A stretch of DNA of 20,260 bases from NCBI GenBank assembly GCA_031256015.1, contig JAIRRK010000099.1:1-20260 (forward strand), written 5' to 3'. A program made the position numbers and the translations under genes. Position 1 is the stretch's first letter, and the number at the start of each line of letters is the position of its first letter. Shown in pieces: positions 6,718-14,120 of this stretch. The notes under the pieces were generated by a model. The model ran no database searches. It was given only the letters and a program-made list of their open reading frames with translations, and was not told where the DNA came from. Origin of the DNA: Dysgonamonadaceae bacterium (lineage in GTDB: Bacteria; Bacteroidota; Bacteroidia; Bacteroidales; Azobacteroidaceae).

Positions 6718-8889
6718 TTGCCGAATCGTCCTAAACATAATCAGTATAAAGAAAAGAAAATCGGAGCTGTTTTTCTCGGCTTTTTGTGTTTGGTTTCTTT
6801 TTTAACCGCGTCCGCGCAGGATAATAACAGTAACAAGGCCGATTCCGTTATCAATCAATTGATTCGATACAGAGCCGTTTATGAAAATCAAATTCGGGAG
6901 TACGATGCTCAACTGTACGTGAAAGGAAACACAAAAGTATGGAAGAAAAATTTGCTGTTCCGGTATGCTCCGGACTTTTTTTACCTGAACGGAAACAGCG
7001 ACAGTTCGTTTGTGGAATCGATTATTAAGCTTCATTATACTTATCCCGATTATTTCAGTCATGATATGATTGCCGCTAACGGGCATAAAATAAACATTCA
7101 GGATATTCGGGAGCGTTTAATGCCTTTTATCGGGATTAATATTTACAATCCGACGGTTTTTCGTGATTACGCTTTTTTGCCGGGAAATTACAACATTTTC
7201 AAATACTATTCTTTTGAGTATATAGCTTCAATCGATACATTAAATTATACGATTCATCAAGTAAAGATTGTTCCCAAGATACAAAGTCAGAAATTGATTT
7301 CAGGCTGTTTGTATATTGTAGATGATGTTTGGTCGATTTATAAGATTGATATTTCGGGTCGACAGGACCTTTCGGATTTCAAAATAACAACCACTTTCGG
7401 GTTGCCTCATCACCGTTTTCTTTTACCGCTGACTTCCGAAATAACGATACATTTTAACGTATTGGGGAATGAAGCTGTTTATTCTTATTCGACTTTAAGC
7501 GAATATAATTCGATTAAATTAAACGATGGAAGCGAAGAAAACCGGCCCGAATCGTTCGATTTAAGTCTTTATTATCATTCTTCGAGCGACCTTGTTCCGA
7601 TTATCGGCGATTCGTTGTTTTGGGAAGATCTTCGTCCGAATCCGCTTAGCATGGACGAACGGAGATTGTTATCCCGGAATAATGAGCGAAAAAAGGAATC
7701 GACTTTATCGAAAATCCGGAAATTTTCTCCGGGTTTATTTTCTCCTAAAAGACAGCGACACAAAGATATCAATTTGTATTATTCGGGATTTATCAATCCG
7801 TTGAGTTTCTATTATTCGAAAATGGACGGGATTGTTTATCGTCAACAAATTAATTTCTCGAAAGAATATGAAACCGGTCGGGAATTTCAATTTAATCCAA
7901 GTGTGGGATTGCTTCTTCAGAGAAGTGAAGTGTATTTCGACTTTCCGAGTCGATGGATTTTTTATCCCGGCAAATCGGGTTTTGTCGATTTTTCATTCCG
8001 AAACGACAATAAATCGTTTAATTCTTCCATCATAAACCAAATCAATAAAATGATGCCCGACAGCATTAATTTCGATGATTTTAATATCGATTATTTCAAG
8101 CATTATCGGTTTGCATCGGAATCTCACTATGAGTTGGCAAATGGTTTAATTCTGCGGGGAGGTATCAATTACGATTGGTATTCTCCGGTGAAAGACAATT
8201 CCGCCCGGCAAGATTCAGAAACAGAACATGATTTGGCCGACGAATTGGTTGATTGGGTTTATGATCAGTATTATGCTTTTGCTCCCGTAATCGGATTAAG
8301 CTGGACTCCTAAACAGTATTATCGATTTAACGGAAAGAAAAAAGAATATGTCCGTTCCGATTTCCCTACTTTTTCAATCGAATATGCAAGAGGAATAAAA
8401 GGTATTCTTGGCAGCGAAAGCGATTATGAGCGAATAGAAATCGATATACAGCAAAAAATACCGGCCGGATTGATGCGTTCGTTTCATTATTACTTGGGAG
8501 CGGGTTGGTTTACGAATACAAAATCGGTTTATTTTGCCGATTTTAAGTATTTCCGGAAAAGGAATATTCCCGAATCATGGAACGACCCGATTGGCGGAGT
8601 GTTTCATTTATTGCCCGGAAATTGGTACAATGCTTCCAATCGTTACATTCAGACTCATTTCATGTACGAATCGCCTTTTGCCTTGTTACGATTATTCAGA
8701 AGAGTATCGAAAGATATTCTTCAGGAGCGAATTTATCTCAGTCAACTGTACACTCCGGTTTTGCCGTCTTATACCGAAATAGGATATGGATTCGGTAACT
8801 TTCTCGGCAACGCCGGTTTATTTGTTTCTTTATACAAAGGGAAAATAGATTCTTTCGGAGCCAAACTGGCTTTTGATATTAATCGCTGA
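6718..8889 (+). CDS. DUF5686-family outer-membrane protein, TTG start
   Basis: This 723-residue protein is probably of the Bacteroidetes DUF5686 family. After a signal peptide (hydrophobic core from about residue 16, cleavage after ASAQ at 34), about 240 residues resemble the conserved N-terminal part of that family: QLIRYRAVYENQIREYDAQL, VKGNTKVWKKN, then LISGCLYIVDDVWSIYKIDI. The rest is strand-rich with many F/Y residues, ending FGAKLAFDINR as a membrane barrel would. Family members usually begin with a carboxypeptidase-regulatory-like beta-sandwich; that domain is absent here. The reading frame has an in-frame stop at 6703 and no ATG before the signal sequence, so TTG at 6718 is the only reasonable start. 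The function of the family is not established. It converges on the GH20 gene with 25 bp between stops. Confidence 0.72.
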   Translation: MPNRPKHNQYKEKKIGAVFLGFLCLVSFLTASAQDNNSNKADSVINQLIRYRAVYENQIREYDAQLYVKGNTKVWKKNLLFRYAPDFFYLNGNSDSSFVESIIKLHYTYPDYFSHDMIAANGHKINIQDIRERLMPFIGINIYNPTVFRDYAFLPGNYNIFKYYSFEYIASIDTLNYTIHQVKIVPKIQSQKLISGCLYIVDDVWSIYKIDISGRQDLSDFKITTTFGLPHHRFLLPLTSEITIHFNVLGNEAVYSYSTLSEYNSIKLNDGSEENRPESFDLSLYYHSSSDLVPIIGDSLFWEDLRPNPLSMDERRLLSRNNERKKESTLSKIRKFSPGLFSPKRQRHKDINLYYSGFINPLSFYYSKMDGIVYRQQINFSKEYETGREFQFNPSVGLLLQRSEVYFDFPSRWIFYPGKSGFVDFSFRNDNKSFNSSIINQINKMMPDSINFDDFNIDYFKHYRFASESHYELANGLILRGGINYDWYSPVKDNSARQDSETEHDLADELVDWVYDQYYAFAPVIGLSWTPKQYYRFNGKKKEYVRSDFPTFSIEYARGIKGILGSESDYERIEIDIQQKIPAGLMRSFHYYLGAGWFTNTKSVYFADFKYFRKRNIPESWNDPIGGVFHLLPGNWYNASNRYIQTHFMYESPFALLRLFRRVSKDILQERIYLSQLYTPVLPSYTEIGYGFGNFLGNAGLFVSLYKGKIDSFGAKLAFDINR

Positions 8890-8895
8890 ACTCAG

Positions 8896-8909
8896 CCGGT
8901 TTTGACCGG
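8896..8909. terminator. Small hairpin between convergent genes
   Basis: CCGGT-tttg-ACCGG, a 5-bp GC-rich hairpin, sits in the 25-bp gap between the convergent stop codons of the DUF5686 and GH20 genes. There is no good T tract on either strand. It may serve as a weak bidirectional terminator, judged mainly from its position. Confidence 0.35.
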
Positions 8910-8914
8910 ACAAA

Positions 8915-11272
8915 TTATTCGAAAAAATCCGCTCCCATGATTTTAAAATCGGGTTTATCTGCTTTCCGCATCGCCAACGTGATTCTGTTCCATTGAGTCG
9001 GCCAACCTCCGAATATCGTTCCCAAACGCGCTAATTTGAAAGTATGATATCCTTTCGACAATGCAATTGATTTGTCGCTGCGGGAAAAACGATGCGCCGT
9101 TCCCCGGTTATCCTTTTTGTTTGAGACGAGTAATTCGTTGTCAATCCAAAATTCGTAATCGGTACTGAAATAGTACACGCCATCTTCGGGAATATGAATA
9201 TATCCGGAAAGAATGGTCGACCAAAAAACGTCATCGTGATAGATATCTCCGTATCCTTTAATTTGATGTTTTGACTGTTGAGGAGCGTCAATATACTCTT
9301 CTTCATCCGGAGTTTTATTGTCTAATTCGGCCAAAGTCCGACAAAGTCCTTGATAATATTCGGCTTTAATTCCTTTCGGGATATTTTTCTCCTTTTCAAC
9401 GGCGGGTGCCAAGCTTTGCTTTTCCAGTGTAATTGTCCGAATCGGACTCATTCTTCCTGATAAAACAATGGAACGCACTTTCAATGAGGTATTTTCTGAA
9501 AACGTCAATGCTTCCGTATATTCTTTTGAATTTGCGGAAGGGTCGCGTCCGTCTGTTGTGTAAACAATTTTAACGGGTTCGGAAGTCTCTAATTCAATGA
9601 CGGCACTGTCTGTAAATGCAACGAAATCACACGAAGGAGCTCCTTTTTGCTCCGGTCTCGGAATATAATAATTCACATCGTACTTGTCTAATCGTGCACG
9701 TTGATTTTCTATTCTGCGTTCAAAATCTTTATAATCTTTTTTGTATTTCGGAGTCCAGTTCAGTTCGGCCAAAGCAATAACACGAGGATAAATATCATGC
9801 TCCATGTCATTTTCCGTGTATTTATATTCTGTCCAAACATTCGTTTGCGCTCCCAAAATATGCCGGGTTTTATCGTCATCGATTTTTTTCGGGACAGGGT
9901 CGTAATTATACACTTTTTCCAAGTTGAGATATCCTCCGATAGTCACCGGAAGAACTTTACTGTCGCCCTGATACTTATCCAAATACATCCATTCGCCCGG
10001 AGTCATTATCACATCGTGTCCCATATTTGCGGCAGCGATTCCGCCGGTTTCTCCCTGCCAACTCATAACCGTTGCCGACGGAGCGAGACCTCCTTCCAGA
10101 ATTTCATTCCAGCCAATCATTTTTTTGTTGTGAGCAAGAAGCACTTTCTCAACGCGGCTGATAAAATAGCTTTGCAGTTGTTCCTCCGCCGAATGTTCTT
10201 TGTTTGCTTTTATTCCCAATGAACGGATACGCGCCTGACAATCAGGACATTCTTTCCAACGTCCTTTGGGACATTCATCTCCTCCGATATGAAAATAATC
10301 GCTCTCAAACAGCGGGATGACTTCCGTTAAAACATTTTCCATAAACTCGAAAGTTGATTCTTTCCCTGCGCAAAAAACATCATTGGCAACTCCCCAGATA
10401 TTTCTGACTTGAATTGTCTTTCCCGTACAAGACAATTCGGGGTAAGCCGAGATAGCGGCTACTGCATGGCCGGGGAATTCGATTTCGGGAATAACTTCAA
10501 TAAATCGTTCTTTCGCATAAGCAACAATTTCTTTTATTTCTTCGTGAGTGTAGAAAAACGGTCCGTAGGTATTTCCTTCTCCTTCGGTACGTTGAGCACC
10601 TATTTCCGTTAATTTGGGATATTTCTTTATTTCGATACGCCATCCCTGATCGTCAGTCAAGTGCCAGTGAAATTTATTAATCTTAAACAAGGATAATAAA
10701 TCCAATTGTTTTTTGATAAAATCGATACTTGCGAAATGACGGCAAGCATCCAAGTGCATTCCGCGATAGCTGAAACGAGGTTCATCTTTTATTTTGACGG
10801 CGGGAACAGTCCATGCCATTCCTTTCACAACTTTTTTACTTTCTATTTCGGCAGGAAGTAATTGCATCACTGTTTGCATTCCGTAAAATAATCCGGTGGG
10901 AGTATTTGATTGAATATTAATCCCTTCGGCACTTGCTTCGAGTAAATATCCTTCCTCATTAATCGGAAGATTCGATTTTATTTCCAAAGAAATATAGTTC
11001 GATGCAGGTTTTTCGTGGACTGATTTTAATTTAAAACTTGTTGAACGACTTATTTTTTCCGAAAAGAATGATGCTATTTTTTCGGCAGCTTCATTATTTA
11101 CGACAAATACGGTTTGCTTCGACAGCATAAAGTTTCCTTCTTTTTGTTCCAACTCCAAAGGCATGGGAACGATGTTTATTCCTTCATTGTACGGTTTTGT
11201 CCCGGGTTCGGTGCAGAACGAGGCAAAAAACAAGAATAAACAGACAATAACGGCAGACAATAATTTATTCAT
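8915..11272 (-). CDS. Secreted GH20 beta-N-acetylhexosaminidase
   Basis: A 785-residue exo-glycosidase that should remove terminal beta-linked GlcNAc or GalNAc from glycans by substrate-assisted catalysis. Residues 25-165 are the GH20 N-terminal domain. The TIM barrel starts at RFSYRGMHLDACRHF (166-180) and continues through FHWHLTDDQGWRIEIKKYP (201-219) and EIEFPGHA (263-270). HIGGDE (328-333) holds the catalytic pair Asp332-Glu333, and SWQGE follows at 404-408. After the barrel come a chitobiase-type C-terminal beta domain (about 535-620, VYTTDGRDPSANS motif near 570-582) and a PA14-like domain (about 633-775) that may bind sugar. The N terminus is a signal sequence; Cys20 could be lipidated but Phe at -1 is unusual. 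I start at 11272 because the upstream in-frame ATG (11320) adds 16 residues before the signal peptide. Likely substrates are host glycoproteins or peptidoglycan-type sugars. Confidence 0.93.
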   Translation of the reverse strand: MNKLLSAVIVCLFLFFASFCTEPGTKPYNEGINIVPMPLELEQKEGNFMLSKQTVFVVNNEAAEKIASFFSEKISRSTSFKLKSVHEKPASNYISLEIKSNLPINEEGYLLEASAEGINIQSNTPTGLFYGMQTVMQLLPAEIESKKVVKGMAWTVPAVKIKDEPRFSYRGMHLDACRHFASIDFIKKQLDLLSLFKINKFHWHLTDDQGWRIEIKKYPKLTEIGAQRTEGEGNTYGPFFYTHEEIKEIVAYAKERFIEVIPEIEFPGHAVAAISAYPELSCTGKTIQVRNIWGVANDVFCAGKESTFEFMENVLTEVIPLFESDYFHIGGDECPKGRWKECPDCQARIRSLGIKANKEHSAEEQLQSYFISRVEKVLLAHNKKMIGWNEILEGGLAPSATVMSWQGETGGIAAANMGHDVIMTPGEWMYLDKYQGDSKVLPVTIGGYLNLEKVYNYDPVPKKIDDDKTRHILGAQTNVWTEYKYTENDMEHDIYPRVIALAELNWTPKYKKDYKDFERRIENQRARLDKYDVNYYIPRPEQKGAPSCDFVAFTDSAVIELETSEPVKIVYTTDGRDPSANSKEYTEALTFSENTSLKVRSIVLSGRMSPIRTITLEKQSLAPAVEKEKNIPKGIKAEYYQGLCRTLAELDNKTPDEEEYIDAPQQSKHQIKGYGDIYHDDVFWSTILSGYIHIPEDGVYYFSTDYEFWIDNELLVSNKKDNRGTAHRFSRSDKSIALSKGYHTFKLARLGTIFGGWPTQWNRITLAMRKADKPDFKIMGADFFE

Positions 11273-11324
11273 GGGATTACTCTTAATCGAATTAAAATGA
11301 TAGTTTCTGTATAAAATCAAGGCG

Positions 11325-11332
11325 CAAATTTA
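11325..11332 (-). promoter_or_regulatory. -7 box for the GH20 gene
   Basis: TAAATTTG on the minus strand matches TAnnTTTG exactly, 52 bp upstream of the chosen ATG at 11272. It lies just upstream of the rejected longer start (11320), which supports the shorter protein. No convincing -33 TTTG is seen. Confidence 0.45.
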
Positions 11333-11383
11333 GGCAAATTTCTCCGGTTAGACAGCATAATTGTAAAATAAATCTTTTTTTGT

Positions 11384-11414
11384 TCTGTTGGAATTTGAAA
11401 AATTGTTATTTTTG
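11384..11414 (+). promoter_or_regulatory. Putative promoter of the CRP/FNR-family gene
   Basis: TATTTTTG (11407-11414) matches the -7 consensus exactly; TCTG (11384-11387) at 19 bp spacing is a weak -33 element. The predicted start point falls at about 11420, on the palindrome described next, and the leader would be only about 20 nt. Confidence 0.5.
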
Positions 11415-11419
11415 TGCTC

Positions 11420-11434
11420 TATAACATTGTTATA
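11420..11434 (+). promoter_or_regulatory. Perfect palindrome at the regulator's start: candidate operator
   Basis: TATAACATTGTTATA is a perfect 15-bp inverted repeat (TATAAC/GTTATA around a 3-bp centre), 5 bp after the -7 box and 8 bp before the ATG of the CRP/FNR-family gene. A dimeric regulator bound here would block transcription start, so autorepression is the simplest idea. The sequence is AT-only except for one C-G pair per arm, so chance occurrence cannot be excluded. Confidence 0.4.
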
Positions 11435-11442
11435 AAACATAT

Positions 11443-12141
11443 ATGAGCATAATCAATGACGAAATTTTCGATTATTCAACAAGTCTTCATGAAGTATGGA
11501 GGCTGCTTAGCGACCAGGAGCGGGATTTGCTTCGTAGTAATGCTCATGTGCAGCACTACAGAAGGAACCAGCAAATTTATGCTGAAGGAGAACAACCGGC
11601 CTATTTGATGTGTTTGCTGAAAGGCAAAGTGAAAATATACAAAGAAGGCATTGGCGGAAGAAGTCAGATTATCCGGATGATTCGACCGATTCAATATTTT
11701 GCCTATCGCGCTTATTTTGCTCAGGAAGATTACTTAACGGATGCGGCTGCTTTTGAGGCTTCTACCGTTTGTCTGATTCCGATGAAAATCGTAACGGAAA
11801 TAATGAGGCATAATTACGATATTTGTAAATTTTTTATTCGTCAACTTTCCATCGATTTGGGAATCGCTGATGAACGAACGGTTAATCTTACTCAAAAACA
11901 CATTCGAGGACGTTTGGCCGAAGCTTTGATTTCTCTTATTGACAGCTACGGATTGGAAGATGATAATACGATTAATATTTATTTGGCTCGGGAAGATTTG
12001 GCCAGTTTGTCGAATATGACAACTTCCAATGCCATTCGAACACTTTCGATGTTTGTCAATGAACGGATAATCGTTTTGGATGGTCGAAAAATAAAAGTGT
12101 TGGATGAAGAAAGACTTAGAAAAGTAAGCAAATTAGGCTAA
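11443..12141 (+). CDS. CRP/FNR-family transcriptional regulator
   Basis: A 232-residue cytoplasmic regulator. Residues about 20-125 form a cyclic-nucleotide-binding-type beta-roll with the family pattern RRNQQIYAEGEQPAYLMCLL followed by KGKVKIYKEG. A long dimerisation helix runs about 125-155, and a winged helix-turn-helix occupies about 160-225 (LAREDLASLSNMTTSNAIRT, then the wing IIVLDGRKIKVLD). The expected phosphate-binding PFGE/RxxA signature of true cAMP receptors is not evident (IRPIQYFAYRAYF is in its place). The four-cysteine cluster of FNR is absent, so the effector is unknown. The gene diverges from the GH20 gene with 170 bp between starts and converges on miaA with overlapping stop codons. 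A palindrome at its own start suggests autoregulation. Confidence 0.88.
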   Translation: MSIINDEIFDYSTSLHEVWRLLSDQERDLLRSNAHVQHYRRNQQIYAEGEQPAYLMCLLKGKVKIYKEGIGGRSQIIRMIRPIQYFAYRAYFAQEDYLTDAAAFEASTVCLIPMKIVTEIMRHNYDICKFFIRQLSIDLGIADERTVNLTQKHIRGRLAEALISLIDSYGLEDDNTINIYLAREDLASLSNMTTSNAIRTLSMFVNERIIVLDGRKIKVLDEERLRKVSKLG

Positions 12142-13052
12142 TTCCGGTGCAGCAGAGAAAGCGCGTACTCTATTTTCTTTTCCGTCGGTACTTGAGAATC
12201 TATCCAATGAATCAAAAAACCTTTCCTTTCCATTCCTCTAAACCAAGTCATCTGTCTTTTTGCAAATTGGTGAATCGCTATTTCCAATTGCCTGTACATC
12301 TCCTTGTAAGAGAGTTCACCTGTTATATGTAACGTTATATACTTGTATTCTAATCCGTAATAAATTAAATCTTCCGGAGAAACGCCGGAATCGATTAGGT
12401 TTTTCACCTCCTGAATCATCCCTTCTTCCAATCGGCTTTTTAATCGATAACTTATTTTTTCTCTTCTCAAATCCCGATTAATATCAATACCTAAAATAAG
12501 ACTGTTTATCGGAGGATAATCACTGTTTTGCGGAGATTGAGTAAGGCAATATTCTTCAATTTCAATCGCACGGATAGCTCTTTGAGCCGAATCGAGATCG
12601 GTTTTATTATGCAGTTTTTTGTACGAGCTTAATATCTCTTTCAATTCGGATAGATTTTTATCTTTCAGTTTGTTTCTTAACTCTTTATTTTCCGGTACAT
12701 CCGGCAATCGATAAGCTTTCAATACCGATTCGATATACAATCCGGTTCCTCCGCATAAAACAGGAAGTTTTCCGTTTGCTTTGATTTTTCCGAACACATC
12801 ATGAAAATCGTGTTGAAACTGAAACACATTGTATTTGTCTCCCGGATTGCAGATGTCGATTAAATGATACGGAATCGGTTTTCCATTCACGATATAATCA
12901 TTCAAATCTTTTCCGGTTCCGATTGTCATTCCTCTGTAAACTTGCCTTGAATCAGCACTGATAATCTCGGAATTTAATTTATCGGCTAAAGCTGCCGCGA
13001 AAGTCGTTTTCCCGGAAGCCGTCGGTCCCAATAGAGTAATCATTTTATACAT
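12138..13052 (-). CDS. miaA: tRNA dimethylallyltransferase
   Basis: A 304-residue enzyme that transfers a dimethylallyl group to adenine 37 of tRNAs reading UNN codons, the first step to ms2i6A. Seen directly: P-loop GPTASGKT (9-16), SADSRQVYRGMTIGTGKD (32-49), the PVLCGGTGLYIESV motif (97-110) and SAQRAIRAIEI (155-165), all MiaA hallmarks, and the length is normal. I start at the ATG at 13052. The longer frame to 13184 adds 44 residues of low-quality sequence that is better read in another frame as a small membrane ORF. A second ATG at 13043 (Met4) is also possible. The gene converges on the CRP/FNR gene, with its TAG sharing bases with the other gene's TAA. Confidence 0.96.
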   Translation of the reverse strand: MYKMITLLGPTASGKTTFAAALADKLNSEIISADSRQVYRGMTIGTGKDLNDYIVNGKPIPYHLIDICNPGDKYNVFQFQHDFHDVFGKIKANGKLPVLCGGTGLYIESVLKAYRLPDVPENKELRNKLKDKNLSELKEILSSYKKLHNKTDLDSAQRAIRAIEIEEYCLTQSPQNSDYPPINSLILGIDINRDLRREKISYRLKSRLEEGMIQEVKNLIDSGVSPEDLIYYGLEYKYITLHITGELSYKEMYRQLEIAIHQFAKRQMTWFRGMERKGFLIHWIDSQVPTEKKIEYALSLLHRN

Positions 13053-13056
13053 TCTG

Positions 13057-13064
13057 CAAATGTA
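13057..13064 (-). promoter_or_regulatory. -7 box abutting the miaA start
   Basis: TACATTTG on the minus strand matches TAnnTTTG exactly but ends only 4 bp before the ATG at 13052. If used, the transcript would be leaderless or would start translation at the second ATG (13043). No good -33 element is seen, so it may be chance. Confidence 0.3.
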
Positions 13065-13068
13065 GGAA

Positions 13069-13212
13069 TTAAAAATAAACACATGAAGTTTGTTCTTGTA
13101 TTTTCGTTTTTTTCCGCTTACCTTTAAGGTTTTTATTAAGATGGAAGAATATAACAAAACAGCCGACAGCAATTGGCCAAGCAATCCAAAGGACTACCCA
13201 ACGTAATAACAT
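13069..13212 (-). CDS. Possible 47-aa single-pass membrane protein upstream of miaA
   Basis: On the minus strand an ATG at 13212 opens 47 codons, beginning MLLRWVVLWIAWPIAVGCFV. Residues about 6-23 are a continuous hydrophobic helix with three tryptophans. They are followed by a strongly basic stretch (LKGKRKKTK, 29-37), which is the layout of a small inner-membrane protein with a cytoplasmic C terminus. The stop codon is 16 bp before the miaA ATG, so it could share the miaA transcript. A second short ORF on the same strand (13262, 22 codons, another frame) ends inside it. The pair could be a frameshifted remnant of a slightly longer gene. I do not recognise the protein and see no strong promoter of its own. 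Confidence 0.35.
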   Translation of the reverse strand: MLLRWVVLWIAWPIAVGCFVIFFHLNKNLKGKRKKTKIQEQTSCVYF

Positions 13213-13219
13213 ATTGTTA
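13207..13219. promoter_or_regulatory. Second TAAC/GTTA palindrome between miaA and frdC
   Basis: TAACATATTGTTA is a perfect 13-bp inverted repeat sharing half-sites TAAC and GTTA with the palindrome at 11420-11434, but with a 5-bp instead of a 3-bp centre. It lies about 125 bp upstream of the frd -7 box. It is listed as a weak candidate regulator site only. Confidence 0.2.
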
Positions 13220-13317
13220 CCGTTATATAGCGATGCGTTGCTTCCATACTTTGTTTTCTCATATTGAATACCTTATTTCGGTTAACATGGCGTTTTGAAT
13301 AAATACTTTCATTAAAT

Positions 13318-13349
13318 CTTGCCAATTGCCCTTTTTTAATTTATTTTTG
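13318..13349 (+). promoter_or_regulatory. Promoter of frdCAB
   Basis: CTTG (13318-13321) lies 20 bp upstream of TATTTTTG (13342-13349), an exact -7 match. The leader to the frdC ATG would be about 45 nt. Confidence 0.6.
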
Positions 13350-13400
13350 CACACGGATTCGCACATAAATATTTAGTCCACATAATTAAAACAAAATTTT

Positions 13401-14087
13401 ATGAATTGGTTATTAAGTTCTTCTATTGGTAGGAAGCTTATCATGAGCATATCAGGTATCTTCCTTGTTTTGTTTTTGCTTTTCCACATGTCAATGAATT
13501 TGGTTTTGGTGATTTCAGCCGAAGCTTATAATTGGATAGGTGAGATGTTGGGAGCAAATTGGTATGCTGTGGCCGCTACCTTAATCTTGGGAGCGGGCGT
13601 TGCCACCCATTTTATTTATGGAACATGGTTGACGCTTTTGAACCAAAAGGCCAGAGGCAGTGATAAGTATGCTTACTCAAGTAAAACGGAAACGGAATGG
13701 TCGGCAAAGAACATGTATGTATTGGGAGTAATTATTTTAATCGGATTACTTATACACATGTGGAACTTCTGGTACAAAATGCAATTTTCGGAACTTTTTC
13801 ATTTAGAAGGAGCGATTACTCAAATTGCAGATCCGGTTATTCAGCTGTTTTCTAACCCGATGTATTCAATCGTTTACATTGTTTGGTTAGGGGCGCTTTG
13901 GTTTCATTTGACTCATGGAGTATGGAGTGCTTTTCAAACATTAGGTTGGAATGGAAAAGTTTGGTTTTCTCGTTTGAAAATTATTTCAAACGTTGTTGCA
14001 ACTGTCATTATGATTGGTTTTGCAATTGTTCCTGTTTTCTTCACCATCAAAGCTTTCATTACCGGCTCCGTTTGGTGGGGAATTTAA
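13401..14087 (+). CDS. frdC: Fumarate reductase/succinate dehydrogenase cytochrome b subunit
   Basis: A 228-residue integral membrane protein with about five hydrophobic helices (roughly 12-37, 55-80, 104-126, 150-175, 192-218). It anchors the flavoprotein and iron-sulfur subunits and passes electrons between menaquinol and the catalytic subunits. Conserved histidines inside helices (His29, His70, His119, His169, His172) are suited to bind two b-type haems, as in the single-anchor type B enzymes of Wolinella and Bacteroides. The sequence RKLIMSISGIFLVLFLLFHM at the N terminus is typical. It is the first gene of the C-A-B operon, with 33 bp to frdA. In an anaerobic Bacteroidales the usual direction is fumarate reduction; sdhC is an equally valid name. 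Confidence 0.93.
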   Translation: MNWLLSSSIGRKLIMSISGIFLVLFLLFHMSMNLVLVISAEAYNWIGEMLGANWYAVAATLILGAGVATHFIYGTWLTLLNQKARGSDKYAYSSKTETEWSAKNMYVLGVIILIGLLIHMWNFWYKMQFSELFHLEGAITQIADPVIQLFSNPMYSIVYIVWLGALWFHLTHGVWSAFQTLGWNGKVWFSRLKIISNVVATVIMIGFAIVPVFFTIKAFITGSVWWGI

Positions 14088-14120
14088 TTTAGTTTCAACT
14101 TCATTTTAAATCAAGTAATT

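Noticed and set aside
9701-10222. 173-codon ORF on the plus strand inside the GH20 gene
   Set aside because: The opposite strand encodes conserved GH20 motifs here; the ORF reading has no recognisable features.
12330-12337. TAACGTTA palindrome similar to the candidate operator half-sites
   Set aside because: It lies within the miaA coding sequence, lacks the spacer of the other sites and is short enough to be chance.
13141-13206. 21-codon plus-strand ORF beginning MEEYNKTADSNWP
   Set aside because: It is antisense to the hydrophobic small ORF and has no promoter or conserved context; the opposite reading is more protein-like.
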